This document shows, one piece after another, positions 1 through 10,749 of a DNA stretch of 64,000 bases. Position numbers and translations under genes: made by a program. Location: contig JABWDB010000114.1 in the NCBI GenBank assembly GCA_019614645.1, positions 1 to 64,000 on the forward strand, given 5' to 3'. Under the pieces are notes generated by a model that was not told where the DNA came from, made no database searches, and saw nothing but the letters and a program-made list of their open reading frames with translations. The DNA is from Stratiolaelaps scimitus (Eukaryota; Arthropoda; Arachnida; Mesostigmata; Laelapidae). How positions within the stretch are numbered: position 1 is the first letter of the stretch; each line of letters opens with the position of its first letter.

Positions 1-1340
1 GGGAGGGGGGGGGGGCGTGGGGGGTGGGGGTGACGCCGTGCGGGGGGGGGCCCGGGGAGACCGCTGGGGGTGGGGACGCGGCGAGACGGCGGGGCGCAGT
101 GCGAGGCGGGGGTACGGAGCGCGGCGCGGGGAGGGGGTCGCGGAGGCGGCGGCGGACGGACGGCCGCCCGGGGCATAGGGGGGCCACCGGGGGGGGCGCG
201 GGGGCGCGTCTCCGGGGGTACCGGGCTTGCCGGCTCGATGAGGTAAGGGGGAGGCGCGCGTGTGGGGGGTGGCGTGGGGACGGCGCGGATGGGGAGGGGA
301 GGGTGACGACCGGCCGCCCGCCCCAATGGGGGCGGCGAGGTGCAAGTGGGGGAAGTGGGCGGGGGAGGAAAGGTGGTTGGGGGGGGGGGGGGGGGGAGGG
401 GGCCGTGGGGGTGGGGGCGGAGGGAGATGGCATGCGTGGGGGCGGGGAGCGGGAGTAGCGGGGGCCCCGGCGCGATCCGCGCCGGGGGGGGGGCGGGAGG
501 GGGGGAGACGGGGCTGGGCGCCGGGCCGCCGCAGCCCGGGCACGTCCGGTGACGCCCGGGGGGGCCGGGGGGCGGGGCGCGCGGGGGTGGGGGGTGGGGT
601 CGTGCCGCGGCGTGGGGGCCGGCGCTGCCCTGGGGCAGGGGGGGGGCCCGCGTTTCCGCGCGGCGGACGCGCGGGCCGAGGGGGGGGGGCGGCGCGGGGG
701 TGGGAGGGAGGAGGGCCAGTGAGGGTAGGGGCGGGGGTGAGGGTGCGCCGCGTGCGGCTGAGGGGCGGGGGGGCGGTGCCCAGCTGGGTTGAAGGCCCAC
801 GGGGGCCTCGGCGTCCGGCTAGCGAGGGGGACGCAGTGGTTTCGTCCCACGCGCGCCAGGGGGCCGTAGGGGGGCGGGGCGAGGCGCCGGGCAGCGCCGG
901 CAGCGCGCCTGGCGATTGTCGCGGGGGGGGGCCCGGCGGGGCGGAGGCAGGCCGGGTCGGGCGCCGACAGGGGGAGGCGGGGGGGGCAGAGGCGGGAAGG
1001 CGGGGAGGGGGGCCGGGCGCGCAGGGCGAGAGTCGCTGCGGACCACAGGGACTGGGGGTGCCAGGGGATCCGTGGGGGGGGTGGGGCGGGGGGGGAGAGC
1101 CGAGTGGTCGACTGCTCCCGCGGCGCAGGGGGGAGGGGGGGGTGGGAGCGGCCAGGTCAGGGCGGGGTGTGGAAGGGGCGGGTGGGGCGGGCGGCCCGCT
1201 GCGGGGGGGGGGGCCCCGGCGGGGCTGGGGGGGCTGGTGTCGGTGGTGGTCAGCGGGCGCGGTGGCGCTGTTGGGGAGGGTGGCTGAGTGGCCCGCAAGC
1301 CGGTGGGCGCCGTGGGTGTGCGTCGCCGCCGCCGGGTTAG
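1..1340. repeat. G-rich low-complexity block
   Basis: The plus strand is dominated by G, with many G homopolymers and few A or T bases, unlike the moderately AT-rich rest of the window. Open frames through it encode only Gly/Arg/Ala or Pro-rich strings with no domain, so they are composition artefacts. It ends near 1340 and switches directly to T-rich sequence. It may be a contig-end sequencing or assembly artefact, or a genuine G-rich satellite; the sequence alone does not decide. Confidence 0.8.
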
Positions 1341-1344
1341 CTCT

Positions 1345-2216
1345 CTTCTGTGTTTTTCGAATGTTTGTTTTTTTTTTCGTCTGCTCGCCGCCCTCGTCTG
1401 GGTTTTGCACCGTTATATTCACATTTTATAGTTTTTTTTTGGGGGCGTTTCGGCCCGGTTACTCGCCCCCCGGCCGACCTCACTCTCGTGGTCGCGTCGC
1501 CTCCCTGACGCTGGCTGTGGTTTTTTTTTTTAACTTTTTTCTTTTTTTTTTCCCTCCATTTCTACTTTTTTTTATTTTTTTTATTTTTTTTTTTTTTTTT
1601 TTTTTTTTGTTTATTTTTTTTTTTTTTTGTTTTTTTTTTTTTTTTATTTTTTTTTTTTCCCCCTTATACTATTTTTTTAACTACCTTCTTTCCCCCCCCC
1701 CCCTCCTCTTCTCTTTTTTTTTTTGCCCCCTCTTTTTTTTTTTTTTTCCTTACCTTTTTATCTTTTTGCCCCCGTTTTTCTTGTTTTCCTTTTTTTTTCT
1801 TTTTTTCTCTTATTTTTTTTTATTTTCCTTCCGCTCGCTTTGTCTTTTCTTTTCTTTTCTTTTCCTTTTATATGTTTTACCTTTACTTTCTTCTTTTTTG
1901 TCTTGTTTTTTTTCTTATTTTTTTTTTTTTCTATTTTATTTTTCCTTTCTCTTATTCTTTTTCCCTCTTCTTTTGCCTCTTTTTTCTTGCTAAAACTTCT
2001 GTACTCCTTTTTTACTCCTACACTTCCTTTGCCCTTTTTCTCTCCTTTTACCCCACTATTTTTTTCTTTTCTGTGTTTTCTTTTTTTCCCCCCCCCCCCC
2101 ACCCTTTTTTTTCTCCATCCCCATCCCCTCTTGCTTTTTTCCCCTCTTCTATATTTTACCACTTTTTTGTTCCCCCTCTTCTTTTACTTCCTTTTTTTTT
2201 TTTTTTTTTTCATCAG
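1345..2216. repeat. T/C-only polypyrimidine block
   Basis: About 870 bases are almost entirely T and C on the plus strand, with long T homopolymers. Ordinary mixed sequence resumes abruptly near 2211. Reading frames here give only Phe/Leu/Ser strings or, on the other strand, Lys/Arg strings, and are not genes. Together with the preceding G-rich block it forms one 2.2-kb compositional anomaly at the window edge. Confidence 0.8.
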
Positions 2217-2477
2217 ACAAGCCGTTCCCAGCAAGCTGCGAACCCGACACAATTGCGGCATTGTCCAAATATACTATATATTTATATAACGTTAGCCTAT
2301 TGATACATCTATCCAAGTGGTGCAGGTTCCTGCGTTCATTAACTTTCACGCTGAAATAAAATAAACTAGTTTAAAATCAAATTACCGTTTAATTAACCCA
2401 AACCAGATTTTGCACACTTATAAAATTAATAAAGACAGCGAAATCCGCGGGATCATTTTGAGTTGCAATACAATCTG

Positions 2478-3200
2478 TGCTTGTTCTCTGCGGGTTCAAT
2501 TAAAACAATAACTGGCTTGCTTCTGAGACGGTTGTGATTAGGCATCCATTTCACTTCATTTCCAATCAGGCTGTCGCTAGATCATATACAATTGTTCGCA
2601 CTTCGACCTTTGTACCCACGAAGCGCATTATGGCTCAGCTAAGACTGCCACTCCCTTCGTATATTATTGGCGTTTTCTTAATTATTATGATCGAATACTT
2701 TATTTTCTGTTTCGACTAGTCTTCTAGTTGAACTCAAAAAATCCATTATGGCCACTGGGCTTCACTGCTCGGGTATTCGCTGTGGTAGAGCGAGACTCTT
2801 ACTCACGAAACGACTCGGACCTTATTTTGAATAGAAATGCTATTACTTCAAACCAGGCTGGCAACGAGGGGAAGCTAATGAAAATGCTCAGTCTTTCATC
2901 AGATGTCCACCCTGTCCATCCGATTTTCGGGGTCCCCACCTGCAACTCCGTGCGGAAGTGGGCCCACGCTCTCGCGTGACAGAGCAGACACCTTCCCCCT
3001 GTTGTGTCTGTCTTGTGATACACACCGTCTACGCCTGAACGTTTAGCAGAGGTAGATGACGCCGTGTTGTTTATAATATCGTCTGTCATTTCGATGTTGA
3101 TTATCAGGGGGGACCTCCCGCATACCCAACCGTACGGGCTGCGCAGTCACATCTTCCCAACATAATTTCCCAGCTTTTTATATCAGGATTGTTGTAGTGC
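2478..3200 (+). repeat. Dispersed repeat, family R1, copy 1
   Basis: This stretch shares long diverged similarity in the same order and orientation with 16449-17053. Shared blocks include AATCAGGCTGTCGCT, TTTCTGTTTCGAC, GGGCTTCACTGCT and CAGTCACATCTTC-like sequence near the end. No transposase, reverse transcriptase or terminal repeats were recognised, so the class is unknown. It could be a non-autonomous element or an old segmental duplication. Confidence 0.6.
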
Positions 3201-3489
3201 CTATTTCCATACTGAGCTAAGGCAACTGCTTCTATTTCTCGTCTTAAAGTATGTCTATGTTTTATTATACGTGCGCCAACAGCCCTTTGCCGTCGAATGC
3301 TAATTCTCTCTCTCCCTCCCAGCAGAGCGAGTCGACGAGCTAGAACTGTCCGCGGTGACTAGAGCACTCTCCACCGAGCTCCTCATGTGCACGCAGCATC
3401 TCTAAACACCTTTGACGCATAGCTCTCTCCCATCTGCCAGTTTTTTCTGCTTCGCCGTCGAAGTTAGCGAACTATGTTATTTATCTAGG

Positions 3490-3790
3490 GCCAATGTGGT
3501 ATCGATAGCGACATTATTATAGGTCACATGGTGCGATATTATGTAGAAGCCAAGGGAGGAGCTATCTATGACACCGGTTTATGTCATCTCCTAACAGCAC
3601 CGGTTATCAAGAACTATAGCAACTCGATTCGATCTATCGATACACGCATGCCAGCACAAGCAATAGATGGCGTTGACAATAACTTCATCGCAGCCTTCAA
3701 GAGTTTGGGTCTACGGGATCGGTTGAGGGAGGCGGAGGTGTTGATTTGTACCGATCTGTACCGTAAGTATACTACCATAAGCTAGAGGCT
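3490..3790 (+). other. Unrecognised exon-like open segment
   Basis: An 85-codon frame opens with ATG at 3528 and contains a non-repetitive, mixed-composition peptide. A consensus-like splice donor (GTAAGTAT) lies near 3762. A diverged copy of its second half recurs at about 34480-34590, where the frame is broken. I recognise no domain. It could be an exon of a host gene or part of a mobile element; recurrence favours the latter. Confidence 0.3.
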
Positions 3791-4162
3791 CTCATAATGG
3801 ACAGAGAAGTTATTTGTAGACAGTTTAATGGCATACATATAAGCCCTTTCCAAACTGCTGAGTCCGTTATTTATAAAGGAGAATAAGTACTAACAGGGAG
3901 TTCCAAAAAAGAGAACCACACACAGTAAAAGCATGGCGGCCAGCGTTTTTTTACAAGAAGCCAGCAGCAATAGATTAGTGGCACTGCCTTTAGCGTAATT
4001 CTCAGAAAGACATCAAGAAATTCTAGAGATTTATAATTCTAGAACTTTCGAACCAGATTAATGCCAGCTATGGCACCTCCTAATTTTAGTCTGAGACTAG
4101 TGAGATACGCTACTCCTGTGAGTTGATCGTCGAGAATTTCCCAGGAACCAGGCTACCGTAAA

Positions 4163-4235
4163 GGTAAAGGATTATTGGTTTATTAAAGGAGCTGCTATTT
4201 TACAATGCTTAAGCTCGTATAACCGTGGCCGTACA
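4163..4235 (-). mobile_element. SINE1 3-prime tail fragment
   Basis: This matches the 3-prime half of the tRNA-derived SINE1 family seen in full at 27783-27928. On the minus strand it carries the ordered blocks GAGCTTAAGCATTG, AGCTCCTTTAATAAACCAAT and a CTTTACCTT tail. The tRNA-like head is missing, so the copy is 5-prime truncated. Confidence 0.7.
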
Positions 4236-4995
4236 ATTGGTGTGACTCGGAAGATTTATCGCATCCTCGGTAATACCAGAAAGACTAACTGGGATGAATG
4301 TCTAAGAATGTGGACTTCGAAACATTGAGGGCAGTTTAGTTCAAGAAAGGTAGCAGGGTCGAGAAGATATTTGTTGACTTTGCGAATCAGTTCCCCTACA
4401 TCATCGACGCGCTGACCACGACAAGAAAGACTGTACAAGGTTCGCAGCCACGGTGCAGGAACACCTAAAACTGACCATAACCCGTTAGAATCTGTACCCC
4501 AACATGCGAAGGTCCGGGATAAGTTGCTTCGTCATCGTGTCTTCGGTCCGGGATGAGTTGCTTGAGATCTCATCTGCCTCCACGAAGGGACCCGGTAAGC
4601 TTCCACTGAACCACTCCTTTTGCCAGCTACTGAGAGTAGCCCGTCGCGCCGTGGGGGGACACGATGCAAACCGTTTTCATTTGCTAACTAAAAATAATTT
4701 TCATATGTTAAAGAAAAACCTGCTTCATTAAGAACTGTTAGAATGAGGTACGCCTCTCGTAGGCTAAATCTCGGGTAGTTTTTGCGATCGACACGAACAT
4801 CAACGATTGTTGCAACTCCGCTGTTAGCGACGCAAATAAATGTTTGTTAGAAAGCCCATGTTCGTGTGCCTTACACGTACAAAGTGTACGTTTACTAGGT
4901 GGGTTACATACAGGTAAATCACTCTCGCCTTTCTATACATGAATGCTCGCACCAATTAAATTCGCTTTATCATAACAACGATGGGATGGTCAATA

Positions 4996-5073
4996 AAGCC
5001 CATTCGTGTGCTCCTTGGAACCGGAGTAGACAGGTGCACGGGTTCGATCCCCACCGTTGCACATTTGCATTTC
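4996..5073 (+). mobile_element. SINE2 (tRNA-derived) fragment
   Basis: The segment contains a Pol III B-box-like sequence (GGTTCGATCCC) within GGTGCACGGGTTCGATCCCC, followed by CACCGTTGCACATTTGCATTT. The same blocks occur on the opposite strand at 35285-35360, which establishes a repeated tRNA-derived family rather than a functional tRNA gene. The A-box half is diverged. Confidence 0.6.
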
Positions 5074-5089
5074 AAGCTTCGTCTTATGC

Positions 5090-6246
5090 CGGTACCGTGG
5101 ACTAGGGAAATGTATCCTACATTATTTTTAGCTTAGCGCCTACTCCTCACCTACCACCTCAAGTGAGTGCACTCAAGCTGAGTGAAGACTGACACACTAA
5201 ATTAACGAATAATAGATAGATAACGTATCATTACAATATACATACCTACTTCTAATATATCATTGAAATGCATTCGTCTCAGATGCAGGACACAGGACTG
5301 AGGTCCCAAATGTATTTCCTGTAAGCTCATGATATAGATAGGCAATCTCTCACCTCACAGACAAATGAACCTGTATACTCGAGCCCGATACATTAACCAT
5401 AAAATTTTAACAAAAACGAAAGGTACAAACGAAGATTATAAAAACAATTAGAAAATACATCTATTATCACTATTCCCGTAGACTATGGATGTAAATTCAG
5501 TCATCTCGAGACATTCACTGGTTCATTTTCGGAGCATGACAATGTAAAATTTTCTTAATATGTCGAGATACACACGACGGAAACAAAACAAGGTTGCTCG
5601 AAATGAAATTTCGGTTTTGCAAAGATGCAACTCATACATTCTACTGACCACAAACCCAAGCTATAACTCAAACATTTGGTGAACATATCTGACCGACCCA
5701 CGATGCCGGAACTTCGTGAAGCATAAATCGTCTGACGAGCTCGGCAGGACCAATTTAGCCTTTTATCGTCTGGTTCAACTTAACGACGCAGGGTCCTATG
5801 TTATTTCACAGTGCTAGAAGTGCTATACTGATAACTTGATGACAAATTGTAGCCGCCAATTCGCAAGGAGGATATACTCATGACTGCATGATCTGATCAT
5901 GACTGCATGAATGTGTGCCTCAGCGCGGGTGCATTTCTACTATACTTGTGCAGCACACGATGCCTGTGCAGGACACCGCTTCAATGATTACGTCACAGTA
6001 TCACAATAATTTCTCAACAGCTTACATACTAATCGTACAACTTAACTGTACACCCATAGGCTAAAGTGCACTGCTCAAGATTATTACCGTCTCACTAATT
6101 TTCCACAATATTAATAATAATTTTACCGCAGAGTTAAAGCATACTTAACCATTGCCATCTTACAAGCGATCTGCCCTTTATACAAATAGGTAGTTCCGTT
6201 CGGACAATTCAGTCGAGAATATTTGAAGACAGACAGCGTCGGGTCG
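5090..6246. other. No feature recognised
   Basis: AT-rich unique-looking sequence. I see no open frame with a recognisable domain, no terminal repeats and no RNA gene. A short direct repeat (CATGACTGCATGA) occurs twice near 5879-5910. Confidence 0.5.
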
Positions 6247-6259
6247 GTCGAGGATATTT

Positions 6260-6391
6260 TTTTTTTGTTTTTTGAGCTGACCCTCAGCTGTTCCCCTATG
6301 TGACAGGCCTCAGCTCTTAATCTTTAGGTATTACTATGAGGACCTGTCGGGGCCACCTTTGCTGATTCTCTTCCTTCCTCGTACCTGACAA
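6260..6391 (-). mobile_element. Hairpin retroposon (HR family) copy 1, 132 bp
   Basis: A perfect 13-bp direct repeat, GTCGAGGATATTT, at 6247-6259 and 6392-6404 brackets this insert, as expected of a target-site duplication. On the minus strand the insert ends in an A-rich tail. Just before the tail is a self-complementary core with arms GAGCTGA and TCAGCTC. Three shorter copies at 10237, 13056 and 53068 share the core and orientation and start at different points, so they look like 5-prime truncations of a longer poly(A) retroposon. Confidence 0.85.
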
Positions 6392-6404
6392 GTCGAGGAT
6401 ATTT

Positions 6405-7310
6405 GAAGACAGACTGGTGTCCACAAGATGGCGCACTGACTGTCGAGAGATGTGTACTGAGTGGGTGGCGGAAACGAAGTGATTTGAAGTCTGTGCATCC
6501 ACCCTGAGGAAGCCACCCGTCCGTCCTGACCTCTAGCGCGCTATGTTCAATTTATTATATTAGTTATTAATAACAGTATAATACACATTCATTTTGTAGC
6601 AATGTTTACATTCGTGTGAGGAATAAACATGTTCTGTAATAAATAACCATCTTCTCTACCTTTTATATATTCATAATCTGACGAACCACTCATCCGTTCG
6701 TCACAGCATGTAAACACCAATTTCACTGTCAAATGTGGTACCGTTCGGTGGTTAAGATCTATATGAGGTATTGCACACTAGGATGTAAGTTGGCAGGATG
6801 TTAGCAATGCACGAAGAGCACTATTTTCCGAGGCCACCCTGAGACACAACCGATGGCTACAACCTAACGGACAGAACTAGGACTCAAAAGTTAACAGGCT
6901 GTGACTCGTCAATTTCGTGGATTTATTTATTTTATATCAATGCTAATACTATATCGATATTCATACTTAGAATACTAAGCTAGATACAAAACTAATACTT
7001 CCGAAGTATACCAAGCGCATTTGACAAGTCACTCAATTAAACGCCTACTCTAGTTCGGGTTCCTTTAATCGTTCAGGCGGTTTAATTCAAAAACAAGCAA
7101 GATGGCTTTCAGGTTTTTTGCCTTTAATTTTTACGGCGCCATCCAAATATTTTGTGAATATCATCATTTGTCATATTTACATATAAACAAAAATTGCAGG
7201 AATGGTTAACCTTGGAGCCATCCAACGTTGGTTACTCTCCTACTGTGCTGCGTAAGATTAAACTGAAATTTAGGACTAAAGTAAACTTTTTAACTAAGGG
7301 CTAAATCTCA
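6405..7310. other. No feature recognised
   Basis: AT-rich sequence without a convincing gene. A copy of the sequence flanking the HR insert (TATTTGAAGACAGAC) is also present at 6218-6232, so the insertion target was itself a short direct repeat. Confidence 0.5.
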
Positions 7311-7311
7311 G

Positions 7312-7362
7312 CTAACATTTAACGTCCACGGTACCGCTTTCGCATTGCGTCGTAAGACGGAC
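7312..7362 (-). mobile_element. SINE2 3-prime tail fragment
   Basis: This matches the 3-prime end of the SINE2 copy at 35233-35384. The shared blocks are CATTTAACGTCCACGGTA and GCATTGCGTCGTAAGACGG-like sequence on the plus strand. Another tail lies at 59122-59170. Only the tail is present, consistent with 5-prime truncation. Confidence 0.5.
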
Positions 7363-7369
7363 CCCATTG

Positions 7370-9690
7370 GGTACATACAAATCGAAATCTGGGACTGCTT
7401 GCCTAAAAGTCTCTGATGGGTACGTTTGGATTCTCTGAGATGTTCGGGGGCCAAAAAATCGCAGGAATGTACGGTGCTCTGGGTTTCCTTTGAATTGGTG
7501 AAAGGATTTTTCCATATCGGCTGTGATCGCTATAGTGCGTTTTCTGAAACGGGCGGTAACTGTTATTATGTCCAGCAGAGAACTCGGTCCCTGGTGTAGA
7601 ATGTCGTTCAAAACACCTTCTTACCACGAACGCCGGAGTCCTTCACGACTATGATTTTTACAATAATTTGTTCGTCGCGCCGCCTACATTCGAAGCTGCA
7701 AGAATTGGCCGGCAGATACAATTAGCGATTTTCCTCGAAGGAGTCTACCATAGGCTGATCCGCGCCACCGGGGACAAGCGCGCAGGATCTTTCGTTCTGC
7801 AACGTCCGTCCCTCGCTGTGCAGAGAGGCAATGCACACGTCCTTCCTCGGGACAATCTTGGCCACGGCCCTGGTCCCTAACTAATCCTTCCGAAGCCCTA
7901 GAACTAATTCCTAATTATCGTATGTTTGAATAAATATTTAGTGAGCTATTAGCGATCTCTTAAACGATCGCTGCTAACAGACTCTCATTTTTTTGCGGTT
8001 TTTAGCGGCCAATGTTTGCATTGTTGCCGAGCCCTGAGAGATCGGTTTCGAATGGTTATGGCACAATATGCCTACCATCGGCCTTCTGCTGTATTGACTC
8101 TCTGATAAACTGTTTGACCTCCAACCTCAAGTTCGGATCCCTGCCTTGTCAGGCTCCTCTATGTCGAGATGTTCTACGTCCCAGAGAAACTGGCGTGTCG
8201 TCATCTAACGCCGGGCCATCGACGACAAATGGATCGCCTGTACCCGTAGGACGGTTGGGCACGAACGATCGACGCGAACCAGGATACGAGAGTATGCGCT
8301 AAAGAAGGCGCTTATTGTTAGCAGAAATCCACACGTAATCTGTCATCAATCGCTGGGCATAGTCCGTGTTTTTGGATGTATTTGTTTTGACTGCGGAGTT
8401 GACTGTGATCAGTGTTGGTGCGGTTGCACTCGTCGAGGGAGACTGAAATACGGGAAGGCAGGTGTTCGATTTACTATTTAGTTACTGCTTACGGTACATA
8501 ACCGGAAAATGTTGTCCTTTACTTTGTCTGCGGAATGATTAAATTGCAGACATTCAATACACTTTTTTGACAGCTAACAATTGCTTCGTATTTTGTCGGT
8601 ATTTTTAGTCACTGTCACAGAGGCGAAATTATTTTTTGTTGCTATACTGGCTGCTATATTTCGTACTTGAGTTCCTGGAAAAACGTTATGCTTTCAGTCC
8701 AGTATTTATATTTATCGGAGCTTGTATTGAACTCGGTGGCTGGTTATACGAATTGACGCGTGAGTTGTCTACTCGACCACCTTCTATCACTATGGAGATC
8801 CTGCCTAATTTCAGATACTCAATCAGTAATTCTAGCTGCGTGTCATTGGTTCCTGTTACTGCTTGCCTTAAAGTAACGTATCCTAGCTTAGTCGAATTTG
8901 ATGATCATTTGAGAATCATCGGGGTAATGGCAGATGATAATGCCTTATTCTCAAGACTCCATGCTCTCAGGGCCTTCGAATTCAGGTCTACTTTTCTGAA
9001 TGATGAAAGTCTCTTCTGGTATACAGCTTCGTGATGGCCTGCATGTATAGCGGCGTTTGCGTATCGATTCTGTAGAATCTGGAGCACTACCTCGCATTGT
9101 TCTGCAGGGAGGTCCAGATGGGCGATCTCGCCAGCGGCTGATCCTGCGGAATCCGGGTGAAGATGCACAGCGGCTTCGAATCACTTCCACCATCCACGGA
9201 ACTTCATTTTGTCACCCGCGAGCATTGGTAGTTTGTCTATTGTCAGCATAGTTGCTGGAAATCTTCTCGTAGAATGTAATCGTCCAAAATCCGTGTTAAA
9301 CTCTTCGTCTGACCCACAGGTTTTTTGCTGTGGGCCTTGCCATGTTGGCTGCTGGCTGGGTTTATAACTGTGGCTGCACAAATTGCTGATGGGCCTGCTC
9401 CTCACAGTGGGCTGAGCTGGTTGATTCGCTTGCTGCGGTAAAGTGAACGCTTTCAGTCACTTGGTCACACTGCATATGGACTCTCGTTGCTGTCGTAACT
9501 GATGAGTCATAAAATCTTGCATAGTTTTCTGCACTGCAAGCAATTCTGTGTGGTGTTGAAGTGGCGGTGACGAGGTCTGGGGTGCCGATTCCACCGGATT
9601 GGTCGATTAATCTAATTTGCCACGCTCGCTTAGTTCTTTCAGTTTCTGCTGCAAATTGGTCAATAAGGGTCATGATTTGGTTTGCAGATC
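7370..9690 (-). pseudogene. Decayed BEL/Pao LTR retrotransposon (gag and pol remnants)
   Basis: On the minus strand, pieces appear in the order expected of a BEL/Pao polyprotein. About 9405-8905 resembles the DUF1759 gag region: a LPMLAGDKMKFRGWW segment, then HLDLPAEQCEVVLQILQNRY in the next frame. About 8310-7980 resembles the start of pol, with a GRHIVP-like block. About 7611-7440 carries the BEL/Pao reverse transcriptase start: LNDILHQGPSSL, then FRKRTIAITADMEKSFHQ and LRFFG. Frames shift and stop repeatedly, no LTRs are visible, and a LINE-B tail interrupts it at 7665-7940. It is a fossil. Family assignment is by motif only. Confidence 0.6.
7665..7940 (+). mobile_element. LINE-B 3-prime end fragment
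   Basis: The 70-codon frame from 7668 contains FLEGVYHRLIRATGDKRAG and LAVQRGNAH, typical of the extreme C-terminus of the RLE-type LINE found at 10750-12425. The shared 3-prime UTR includes CCTAGAA, TAATTCCTAATTA and TGTTTGAATAAAT. It is a 5-prime truncated copy lying inside the BEL/Pao remnant. The RLIRATGDKRAG stretch is absent from the longer copy, so each preserves parts the other lost. Confidence 0.75.
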
Positions 9691-9744
9691 TTTTGTCTTG
9701 CCATCTCCTGACTGATGGCTTTGGTCGCTCTTTTGAAAAAAAAA

Positions 9745-10236
9745 AAAAAAATTTCCTCCTCTACAAGAAAGTGCCTACTGTGATTAAGGCTGAATTGCGA
9801 GCGTCCGAATAAGACTTGTGATCCAGACGCCGCAAGGGAAAATGTGAGGAAAACCAAATGCGGGCCTCCGAAAAGCTTCTGACACCCTATATTACAAACA
9901 CACATTGACTTATTTAGCTAAGAGAAAAGACCGAAGTGAACACTTGCTGACTTTCTATGGAAGAGTCACGTAGACAGGTGGGTGAAAAGGTGGGATCAGA
10001 AGAGCACCCCATAGGGTGACCTTAAAATAGTGGACCTATCCCTTGGGTGACTGGTTCACAAGTTGAATGAAATGCAAGTAAGTGGTAACTTGTTGACAGT
10101 TGTTTGACGGAGATTTCCCAATAAGGGCGCCACCTGTCTTGCGAATCTACCTAATTATATCATTTATTCTTAATACAGCACATAGTGTATCATACGTATA
10201 ATGATTAGATATTGATGTATAGTTATATGCATTATA
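9745..10236. other. No gene recognised; poly(A) run
   Basis: A run of 15 A residues begins near 9738. The remainder to 10236 shows no domain, terminal repeat or RNA gene that I can support. Confidence 0.45.
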
Positions 10237-10302
10237 GAACTGTTTTTTCGAGCTGACCCTCAGCTTTCCCCTATCTGACAGGCCTCAGCTCTTAACCTTT
10301 GC
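10237..10302 (-). mobile_element. Hairpin retroposon (HR family) copy 2, 66 bp
   Basis: It is flanked by a perfect 10-bp duplication, ATGCATTATA, at 10227-10236 and 10303-10312. The insert carries the HR core in the same orientation as the other copies, with its poly(A) side (T run on the plus strand) at the left edge. It is the shortest copy and consists of little more than the hairpin. Confidence 0.85.
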
Positions 10303-10749
10303 ATGCATTATATAAACATACTATATGAATAGATATATAAATATATATATGGTTGGTCTATATAATGACATAACCGAGAAGACAATTTTTATGCATAATA
10401 GTCATGGCGCCAAATTCGAATAGCCGTATGTTACATATTCGACAAACTCTCCGTTTTCACAAAAGACGTACCTTTGCCGGCCCTCCCCAGGTCATTTATG
10501 TAAGAGACGAATATCAAGGGTTCAAGGCAAGACCCCTGGAGTTCACCCACAAGCACAGTTAGCAGGGTGAGCGGCTACCTTCGACGCCTACGAATTGCCA
10601 GCGGTCAGAGACGCATTACAATAGCAGTAGGAGAACAGGATTTACAATACGAATCTCATATATTATATTTCAACTAGTATGTAAGAAGTATGGCGCTGAA
10701 CTGTTGTATAATAGCATCGGACTCACGCGTTGAATCAGTGAACAAAGTT

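Noticed and set aside
24..2303. Several long open frames in the G-rich and T-rich blocks, up to 577 codons
   Set aside because: They encode only Gly/Arg, Pro or Phe/Leu strings that follow base composition, and they overlap on both strands.
4508..4562. Direct repeat of GGTCCGGGAT(A/G)AGTTGCTT
   Set aside because: Only two short units, with no element boundaries or coding context. Probably a local duplication.
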